From: JBBRLA01 sp038231615
GTDB taxonomy: Bacteria; Myxococcota_A; Polyangia; Palsa-1104; JAEUJZ01
Assembly: GCA_038231615.1 (NCBI GenBank)
Contig: JBBRLA010000276.1
Coordinates: forward strand, 1 to 10,360
DNA length: 10,360 nt
Reading direction: 5' to 3'
Shown here piece by piece: positions 5,407 through 10,360 of this stretch. Under the pieces are notes generated by a model. It did not search any database. It was not told where the DNA came from and was given only the letters and a program-made list of their open reading frames with translations. Positions within the stretch are counted from its first letter, which is position 1, and every line of letters starts with the position of its first letter. Position numbers and translations under genes: made by a program.

Positions 5407-6886
5407 CTGAACTTCTAGACCGCAGCCGATAACAGTGCACCGGCCCCTCGAAGCCCTTGACCATCACCTGCTCCGGCTGGCCCAGCGAGATCGAAAGCGG
5501 GCCGGCTGCCTGGTCCGCCACCGCCCCGCCCATGAGGATCTCCCCGGGGCCCGCCAGGCTGCACAGCCGCGCCGCCAGGTTCACCACGGAACCGATCACC
5601 GTGTGCTCCATGCGGTGCTCGCTGCCCATGTTGCCCATGACCACCTCCCCCAGGCTCAGGCCGATGCCGACGTGGATCGGCACGGCGAAGGCCTGTTCCA
5701 GGTTCATCCGGTGCACCGCCTGCTGGATGGCCAGGGCGCAGCGGGCCGCCCGTTCGGCGCGCAGCGGCCCCTCGAAGATCGCCAGCACCGCGTCGCCCAT
5801 GAACTTGTCGATGGAGCCGCCCTCGCCCTCGATCAGATCCGCCTGCACCCGGATGTAGGTGTTGAGCATCTTCACCACCTCCTCGGGCCGCAGCCGCTCG
5901 GAGATGCGGGTGAAGCCGCGGATGTCCGACTCGATCACCGCCACGTTCACGCGGTGCCCGGATTCCAGGTGGACCCCGCCATGGCGTACCGCGGACTCGA
6001 TCATCCGCGCCGTGTGCCGGGGCAGGAACTTGAGCATCTCGAAGCGCTCCTTGAGCTTGCGGATCACCTGGTTCAGCGCCAGCGCCACCGCGGACAGCTC
6101 GTCCCTGCCCGAGACCGTGACGTGGTAGTCGTAGTCCTCGTTCTGGATCGCCCCGGTGCCACGCAAAAGCGCCTCGACCTTGCGCCGCATGTACCAGTGG
6201 GTCCAGACCCCGAAGCCGAAGATGATCAGGGTCAGGGCGCCCCCGCCGACGAACATCTTGGCGGTGAGTTCGCTGATCTCGCGCAGGTAGGCCTCGACCC
6301 CCAGGTCGATCTGGAGGATGGCCACCCCCTGGCCACGGGCATCCACGATCGGCGCCAGCCCGCTGATGAAGGTGCCGTTCTCATCCGTGTAAAGGGGGGT
6401 GCGCACGGCGTCCCTGGCGCTCATCACCCAGCGGTAGAGGGCAAGAAGGGCCGGCGGCGGACAATACTGCGCGCCGACGAACGTCTTTTTCTGGAGCATG
6501 GCCACGAACTCATAGCAGCGGACATTCCCGGGGCTGTGGCGCAGGATGTAGACCTGATCCTCGCGCAGGTGGTGCTCTTTCTGTAGCCATTCCAGGGAGC
6601 GGCGCAGCCTGTGGAACGCGGGCCCTTGCGCGTCGGCGTTGTCATGAATTTGCCGGACGTCGTCGGCCAGCAGGAACGGCGCCGCGGTGGCCGCGGTGGA
6701 CTCCAGGGCCAGGCCGAATTTGTCCACCACCTCGCGCTTCTGGATCTCGTGCAGCCGCCAGATGCCCAAAAGGAGCAGCCCGACCATCACCAGGGTGTAG
6801 AGGCCCACGAAGCGAGACACGAAGGACCGCCACCAGGGGATCACGTCCAGGGTTGGATGAGAGCGCGGCTTGGGTTCCTGCTGCAT
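5396..6886 (-). CDS. Membrane-bound class III adenylate/guanylate cyclase with HAMP domain
   Basis: A 496-aa signal transducer that probably makes cAMP. TM1 is at about 24-43, an extracytoplasmic sensor region at 44-210 (Cache-like in layout, ending VDARGQGVAILQIDLG), TM2 at 211-229, HAMP at about 233-285 and the catalytic domain at 310-490. Catalytic residues appear complete: metal Asp D321 (ESDIRGFTRIS) and D365 (DKFMGD), adenine-reading K361 with T429 (HTVIG), and transition-state N436 and R440 in VVNLAARL. K plus T favours ATP over GTP, by family knowledge. Position 433 is Ser where IGD is commoner. The frame extends upstream to 7885, but that part is antisense to the asparaginase and ignored. 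ATG at 6886 has only a weak Shine-Dalgarno. The gene diverges from the asparaginase and converges with the TPR gene. Confidence 0.92.
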   Translation of the reverse strand: MQQEPKPRSHPTLDVIPWWRSFVSRFVGLYTLVMVGLLLLGIWRLHEIQKREVVDKFGLALESTAATAAPFLLADDVRQIHDNADAQGPAFHRLRRSLEWLQKEHHLREDQVYILRHSPGNVRCYEFVAMLQKKTFVGAQYCPPPALLALYRWVMSARDAVRTPLYTDENGTFISGLAPIVDARGQGVAILQIDLGVEAYLREISELTAKMFVGGGALTLIIFGFGVWTHWYMRRKVEALLRGTGAIQNEDYDYHVTVSGRDELSAVALALNQVIRKLKERFEMLKFLPRHTARMIESAVRHGGVHLESGHRVNVAVIESDIRGFTRISERLRPEEVVKMLNTYIRVQADLIEGEGGSIDKFMGDAVLAIFEGPLRAERAARCALAIQQAVHRMNLEQAFAVPIHVGIGLSLGEVVMGNMGSEHRMEHTVIGSVVNLAARLCSLAGPGEILMGGAVADQAAGPLSISLGQPEQVMVKGFEGPVHCYRLRSRSSATE

Positions 6887-6979
6887 CGCGTCGGGTCGGT
6901 TCCGCTGGTCAGTGTAACCGGTTTCGTGGCGGAAGCGGTATCCTGCCAGGCAATCGAGATGGCCTCGGAGGAAAGACAG
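6887..6979. promoter_or_regulatory. Divergent promoter region between cyclase and asparaginase
   Basis: These 93 bp must hold the control signals for both divergent genes unless the promoters lie inside the coding regions. On the minus strand TTACACT, near 6912-6918, is a possible -10 for the cyclase. On the plus strand GGTATCCT (6937-6944) is a possible -10 for the asparaginase. Neither has a clear -35. A strong Shine-Dalgarno GGAGGA (6967-6972) sets the asparaginase start. Confidence 0.35.
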
Positions 6980-8125
6980 ATGGACCCAGAGACAATCAGC
7001 CGACGCCAGTTTCTGGCGACGGGGGCCGTGGCGGGCGCGATGGGGATCGGTGGGGCACAGGGCGGCGTCGCGGGGCCGGCACAGGCGCCCGCGGTGCACG
7101 CCGTTCGGCGAGGCGGCAAGGCGGTGGTGGTGGCCTCGGCCAACGGAAATCAGTACAAGAACGGCGGCCCGCGGACCTGTGTCGCCGAGGCCTTCCTGCG
7201 CCAGTCCCGCGGCGAGGATCTGCTCTCGGCGCTGCTCTTCGGGGTCAACATCCTCGAACTGGACCCCGAGGAGACCAGCGTGGGCTACGGCGGGCTGCCG
7301 AATGCCGACGGAGTGGTCCAGCTCGACGCCTCGGTGATGGACGGGCCCCGGCGGCGGGCCGGCGGGGTGGCGGCGCTGGAGGGCGTGCGCACGCCCTCGC
7401 TTTTGGCCCGGGCGGTGGCGGACCACACCGACCACCACCTGCTGGTCGGCAAGGGGGCGCAGGACTTCGCCCGGCGCATGGGCTTCAAGATCGAGGATGA
7501 CCTGAACACCCCGCGGTCGCGGGCCCTGTGGCTCGAATGGAAACGGCGCAGCGACCCGGATCATTATCTGGACCCGGTGAAGCGCGGCGAGGCCGGCGAA
7601 CGAGCGGCGCGGGACATGATGGCCGAGGGCCTGATCGACCCGGCCCACTACCATGGGACCATCAACTGCATCGGGGTGAACGCCCGCGGCGACGTCTGCG
7701 GCGTGACCACCACCAGCGGACTGGCGTGGAAGATCCCGGGGCGGGTCGGGGACTCGCCGGTCCTGGGGGCCGGGCTCTACGTGGACGACCAGGTGGGCGC
7801 TGCCGGATCGACGGGGCGCGGGGAGGCCAATCTGTATCACCTCTCGTCCTTCCTCATCGTCGAGGAATTGCGTCGGGGCAAGCATCCCAAGGACGCCGGG
7901 ATGGTCGCGCTCTCACGCCTGCGTGAAGGCACCCGCGAGAAGCGCCTGTTGAACGGCAAGGGCAACCCCAACTTCAATGTGAAGTTCTACGTCCTGTCCC
8001 AAAAGGGCGAGCATGCCGGGGTCTCGCTCTACGCGGGCAAGGAAGCGACCTACGCCGTGTGTACCGAGCACGGGCCGCAGACGCTGCCCTGCGAGGCGCT
8101 GCTGGGGGAGGAAGAGGGTCCCTGA
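6980..8125 (+). CDS. Tat-exported N4-(beta-N-acetylglucosaminyl)-L-asparaginase
   Basis: A 381-aa Ntn-hydrolase of the glycosylasparaginase family, which cleaves the GlcNAc-Asn bond of glycopeptides. The N-terminus has a twin-arginine signal ISRRQFLAT (6-14) and a hydrophobic Ala/Gly stretch, so export to the periplasm is likely. The alpha part contains ASANG (52-56), the GYGGLPNADG segment (102-111) and MDG. Autocleavage would occur before Thr227 in HGTINC (225-230), freeing the nucleophile; the substrate loop GRVGDSPVLGAGLYVDD (254-270) and GSTGRGE (276-282) follow. Eukaryotic and Flavobacterium enzymes have HDT here; this one has HGT, as in several Tat-type bacterial relatives. GGAGGA lies 7 nt before ATG 6980. 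The frame upstream to 6611 is antisense to the cyclase and not used. Length is normal. Confidence 0.93.
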   Translation: MDPETISRRQFLATGAVAGAMGIGGAQGGVAGPAQAPAVHAVRRGGKAVVVASANGNQYKNGGPRTCVAEAFLRQSRGEDLLSALLFGVNILELDPEETSVGYGGLPNADGVVQLDASVMDGPRRRAGGVAALEGVRTPSLLARAVADHTDHHLLVGKGAQDFARRMGFKIEDDLNTPRSRALWLEWKRRSDPDHYLDPVKRGEAGERAARDMMAEGLIDPAHYHGTINCIGVNARGDVCGVTTTSGLAWKIPGRVGDSPVLGAGLYVDDQVGAAGSTGRGEANLYHLSSFLIVEELRRGKHPKDAGMVALSRLREGTREKRLLNGKGNPNFNVKFYVLSQKGEHAGVSLYAGKEATYAVCTEHGPQTLPCEALLGEEEGP

Positions 8126-8162
8126 GTATACCGCCCGCCGGGCGCCCGTGACTCGCGAGTGA

Positions 8163-8225
8163 CGAAAGATGCAGGGCGACGGCGGTTAACCTTGTGGCAA
8201 GGCCGAAAGACGCAGGGCGACGGCG
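8163..8225. repeat. Short direct repeat, 22 bp twice
   Basis: CGAAAGATGCAGGGCGACGG (plus CG) at 8163-8184 recurs at 8204-8225 with one change (T to C), a period of 41 bp. The second copy lies within the 5' part of the receiver-like ORF. It looks like a local duplication beside decayed coding sequence. The stretch 8126-8193 otherwise shows only the 10-bp palindrome ACTCGCGAGT (8151-8160). Confidence 0.8.
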
Positions 8226-8436
8226 TGAATATCAGGATGCGAAGATTTCGGTCACTGAAGAGGCAGTGACGGCGATATCAGCCCAGCCCTCCAGCGCGGC
8301 CAGATCCTTTGAGTCGAGAATCCGCGGCCACATCACCGGCTTGGAGAAGGCGGCGGGGTTCGATGTGGCGCTGAGGAAACCCTGCGACCCGGATGTCCTG
8401 GTCCGCGCGATCCAGGGCAAGGGGGACAGCCGATGA
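8194..8436 (+). pseudogene. Receiver-domain C-terminal remnant
   Basis: An 80-codon frame from GTG 8194 whose second half reads GLEKAAGFDVALRKPCDPD and VLVRAIQ (about 49-75). This is the alpha4-beta5-alpha5 end of a response-regulator receiver domain, including the conserved Lys-Pro pair. The N-terminal half, with the phosphoacceptor Asp and acidic pocket, is absent; residues 1-48 do not resemble a receiver, and the start lies in duplicated DNA. It therefore cannot be phosphorylated normally. It is either a truncated pseudogene or a small coupled protein using only the end of the fold. The minus strand is also open here with the same wobble positions, so codon use does not settle the strand. 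The stop overlaps the next start as ATGA. Confidence 0.45.
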
Positions 8437-8621
8437 AGTGCCAGATCTGCCGGCGGAGAGCGGGCGTCGCCGCCTACCTGGATGAAGACTGGATCGGGCT
8501 TCTCTGCCGGCGGTGCCACTTCGAGCTAGTGCGCCTGCTCAGCTCCTTCTGCATGGAGCGGCGGCGCTACGCAGTGTGGACCGTGGGTGGGCGGTGCAGG
8601 TCGTCAAGGCCCTTTTGGTGA
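8433..8621 (+). CDS. Small CxxC/CxxC putative zinc-binding protein
   Basis: A 62-aa protein, MKCQICRRRAGVAAYLDEDW followed by GLLCRRCHFELVRLL. Two CxxC pairs (C3-C6 and about C25-C28) are spaced as in a zinc ribbon, then comes a short helix-like segment and a basic end. ATG 8433 overlaps the preceding stop (ATGA), and GGGGGA lies 6 nt upstream, so it is probably translated with or after the receiver remnant. G/C third positions are high. No specific family is recognised; a metal-binding adaptor or nucleic-acid-binding role is possible. Confidence 0.55.
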   Translation: MKCQICRRRAGVAAYLDEDWIGLLCRRCHFELVRLLSSFCMERRRYAVWTVGGRCRSSRPFW

Positions 8622-8689
8622 TGGGGCGGCGGTGAGGGCACCTGCCGATTAAAGCACACCGATCGGGCCGACCTGCTCGTACTGCCGGG

Positions 8690-9100
8690 CTAGCTGACCT
8701 CCTTGCCGTAGGGCCAGCCGTCCACCGGGTCCCAGCCGATCTCTCGCAGCGCCCTGGCCAGGGAGAGTGGGTCATGGCGCTTGATGCGGAAGATGCTGAA
8801 CTCCCGCGCCGGCCCATCGCTGACTTGCACCCGCGCCCGCGCCTCCACCGCATAGCTCCCGGGGATCGGGCTGGCCCCCAGGTTCAGCTCCACCCTTATT
8901 TCTACTGATTCGAAGTCCGGCACATACCGGCGCAGGAGGGCCCCGCAGCCGACAGGGCCCCGCCGGCTGGCCGGTGGGGAGACCCGCGATGCCGGCCCAG
9001 GTGGCGCTGGGGCGGCGCATTCGGCAAAAAACTTGACCTTGTGCGTCCCTCGCGCGACGGTCCTGCCATTCCGCCACCAGCCAGGGGAATCCCATGCCAT
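8690..9100 (-). CDS. Hypothetical protein, start uncertain
   Basis: A 136-codon frame ending TAG at 8690. The last 80 or so residues look like a real folded domain with alternating beta-strand character (VEIRVELNLG, YAVEARARVQVSDG, EFSIFRIKRHD) and an ending rich in Trp/Gly (IGWDPVDGWPYGKEV). The first 50 residues are Pro/Arg-rich and look like non-coding sequence or a degenerate linker. ATG at 9100 has GGAG 5 nt upstream but overlaps the start of the opposite nuclease-family gene by 7 bp. Either this start is wrong and the true one is downstream, or the gene is a fragment. I know no homologue. Confidence 0.4.
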   Translation of the reverse strand: MAWDSPGWWRNGRTVARGTHKVKFFAECAAPAPPGPASRVSPPASRRGPVGCGALLRRYVPDFESVEIRVELNLGASPIPGSYAVEARARVQVSDGPAREFSIFRIKRHDPLSLARALREIGWDPVDGWPYGKEVS

Positions 9101-10005
9101 CTCTGCTCCACGAAATCCCCCTTCTGCTCATCGAGGATGAGCCGTCTCTGCTCCTGCACTTGCTCTCGCACTCGCTGAAGCTGGAGATCCCGGCCTTCAC
9201 CAAGCTCACCGTTGGTCCCGCTGACCACAACGAGGTCCTAGTCATCGGCGGCCAGTCCGACCGGGTGCTGATCCTGTCCAGACCCGATCCCACCGAAGAG
9301 GAGCCGGGGCGAACCAAGCCCGTGCTCGGCATCATCAATGAGTCGCAGCTCGACCCCGACGAGGAAAAGTGGCTGAGCTGGCCCCACTACCACTCCAGCC
9401 TGCGGCGCAAGCTGGGGTGTACGGTGTGGCTGGTGGTGATCTGTCCCCGCGCGGCCACGGCCAAGTGGGCCGCACGCCCGGTGCCGATGTATCAACCCGA
9501 GAGCCGCTTTGTGCCCCTGGTGCTGGGTCCCGCCGAGATCCCCCGCGTGAGCAGCCTCGAAGAGGCCCGGCTGCGCCCGGCGCTGGCGGTGCTCTCCGCG
9601 GTGGTGCATTCAGGAGAACCCGACAGCATCGAAGTCACCCGCGCCGGGCTCTACGCGGCAGACTTGATTGCCGAGAGGGGCGGGAGAAAGTATGATGACC
9701 TCATCCTGGATTTGCTGGACGACGCCAGCATCCAGCTCCTGGAGAAGATGCTGATGCAGAACGAAGACCGTCTGTTTGAGAGTTTCGGGCACGGCTACCT
9801 GGGCACCAAGCTCAAGGCCAAAAGCGAGGCCAAGGGCAGGGCCGAGGGGCAGGCGAAAGCTCTGCTCATGATTCTGTCCGAGCGGGCCCTGCCAATCTCC
9901 GAGGAGCAGCGGCAGCGCATCCAGTCCTGCCAGGACATTCCGACGCTGGATATCTGGTTCAAACGCTCCCTGCGCGCCACGTCCGTGGACGAAATTCTCG
10001 CATAG
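9094..10005 (+). CDS. PD-(D/E)XK nuclease-like (Rpn/transposase-associated) protein
   Basis: A 303-aa protein of a family abundant in myxobacteria and actinobacteria and usually annotated hypothetical or Rpn-like. The N-terminus MPSLLHEI is the family start. The restriction-endonuclease-like core has D56 (QSDRVLIL) and E83-x-Q85 (INESQLDPDEEK), matching the D...ExQ metal site of family members that usually read VEVQ. It continues WPHYHSSLRRKLGC, AKWAARP and SRFVPLVLGP. The C-terminus has the repeated-charge linker KAKSEAKGRAEGQAKAL, then ISEEQRQRIQSC and TLDIWFKRSLRATSVDEIL. AGGGG lies 6 nt before ATG 9094. Rpn proteins promote DNA rearrangement through endonuclease activity; function in this branch is inferred. 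It sits next to IS debris. Confidence 0.75.
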   Translation: MPSLLHEIPLLLIEDEPSLLLHLLSHSLKLEIPAFTKLTVGPADHNEVLVIGGQSDRVLILSRPDPTEEEPGRTKPVLGIINESQLDPDEEKWLSWPHYHSSLRRKLGCTVWLVVICPRAATAKWAARPVPMYQPESRFVPLVLGPAEIPRVSSLEEARLRPALAVLSAVVHSGEPDSIEVTRAGLYAADLIAERGGRKYDDLILDLLDDASIQLLEKMLMQNEDRLFESFGHGYLGTKLKAKSEAKGRAEGQAKALLMILSERALPISEEQRQRIQSCQDIPTLDIWFKRSLRATSVDEILA

Positions 10006-10074
10006 AGCTGGAGAGGTTCGCCGATTCGCCCTCATTTGTGCCTTCAGATCGCCGATCGGGCACACCGGTCCCGA

Positions 10075-10203
10075 GGTACCCAGAATGCCCATCGCATACA
10101 TCGCGAAGCTGGCCCGCTGGGCCGCATGACGTAGGACCCGGCCGATGCTGCTGAAATATTTTTTCAGTCTCCGCTGAGCGGGAGTATCCAGAGTGTAGCT
10201 CAC
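10075..10203 (-). pseudogene. 5' fragment of a DDE-type IS transposase
   Basis: From GTG at 10203 the minus strand reads SYTLDTPAQRRLKKYFSSIG, then RVLRHAAQRASFAMYAMGILG, close to the first 45 residues of IS4/IS701-like transposases (typically ...YF..IG.VL...RRASFA.YA.GLLG). After GILG the similarity stops: the family's following segment is absent in every frame, and the nuclease-family gene begins its 3' end at 10005. No DDE catalytic residue is present, so it is inactive. AGGAGG sits 1-2 nt before GTG, too close for an ideal ribosome site. The family name is from recall only. Confidence 0.5.
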
Positions 10204-10209
10204 CCCTCC

Positions 10210-10240
10210 TAGAATCCAGAGTTTCGGGTAAAATTGAGTC
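10210..10240. repeat. IS terminal inverted repeat, upstream of the transposase fragment
   Basis: Read on the minus strand, GACTCAATTTTACCCGAAAC and the following 11 bases form a 31-bp terminal repeat 7 nt before the transposase GTG, the usual position of an IS left end. Its tip is at 10240. It matches the copy at 10269-10299 in inverted orientation at 27 of 31 positions. Confidence 0.65.
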
Positions 10241-10268
10241 AGTGGAGTGTCTGGTCCCGTCGAGAGCC

Positions 10269-10299
10269 GACTCAATTTCTCCCGAAACGCTGGAATCTA
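10269..10299. repeat. Second IS-type terminal repeat, facing the first
   Basis: GACTCAATTTCTCCCGAAAC plus 11 bases is the inverted partner of 10210-10240. Its tip is at 10269, so a second IS end extends to the right, out of the window. A minus-strand TAG at 10297-10299 closes a short frame of 18 codons from 10353, ending in KLATAGQG; this may be the end of another transposase copy, but an in-frame TAA just upstream leaves it doubtful. Nothing else is seen in 10300-10360. Confidence 0.6.
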
Positions 10300-10360
10300 C
10301 CCCTGCCCGGCGGTGGCAAGTTTTCCTCTTTCGCCGTACTTGACGCAGTAGTGTTAGGAC

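Noticed and set aside
6887..7885. 333-codon N-terminal extension of the cyclase frame
   Set aside because: It lies antisense to the asparaginase and has no domain similarity; a normal membrane-cyclase N-terminus begins at 6886.
8232..8519. 95-codon minus-strand ORF over the receiver remnant and CxxC gene
   Set aside because: It shares wobble positions with the plus frame, so composition is uninformative, but the receiver KP motif and the coupled CxxC ORF favour the plus strand.

Overview
The window is uniformly GC-rich. Its Hanks-type Ser/Thr kinase with a single C-terminal membrane anchor, class III cyclase, membrane-anchored TPR protein and repeated RGRAEG-type nuclease family suggest a myxobacterium-like (Myxococcota / former deltaproteobacteria) chromosome. 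This assignment is an inference; no rRNA or other taxonomic marker is present.

Layout. Bases 1-391 are a repeat-rich leader: a small hairpin, three tandem 24-bp repeats, a 9-bp inverted repeat and a possible 24-codon leader ORF. They lead into infA (IF-1), which appears to start at TTG. infA converges on and overlaps a leftward two-gene operon: a family 2 glycosyltransferase and a UDP-GlcNAc 2-epimerase coupled by an ATGA overlap. Divergent from that operon is a transmembrane Ser/Thr protein kinase, also with a likely TTG start. Downstream of the kinase, 4426-4754 is an inverted-repeat element with (GTGAGC)n arms. Its core is an internally deleted, frameshifted four-helix-bundle (23S rRNA intervening-sequence protein) gene, so it looks like a miniature non-autonomous derivative.

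Next come a TPR protein with N- and C-terminal hydrophobic segments, and, convergent with it, a two-TM HAMP adenylate/guanylate cyclase with all catalytic residues. Divergent from the cyclase is a Tat-exported N4-glycosylasparaginase. Bases 8126-8690 hold a short duplicated repeat, a receiver-domain remnant and a coupled small CxxC/CxxC protein. A hypothetical leftward ORF and a rightward PD-(D/E)XK (Rpn-like) nuclease-family gene follow. The end of the window carries the 5' fragment of an IS transposase and two IS-type terminal repeats lying tip to tip 28 bp apart.

The genes fall into three themes: cell-surface glycan synthesis (epimerase and glycosyltransferase), envelope-linked signalling (kinase, TPR protein, cyclase), and mobile or decayed DNA (four-helix-bundle element, receiver remnant, Rpn-like gene, IS ends). 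I found no convincing wholly new system. The most unusual item is the decayed four-helix-bundle element; the infA leader and the tip-to-tip IS ends are next.
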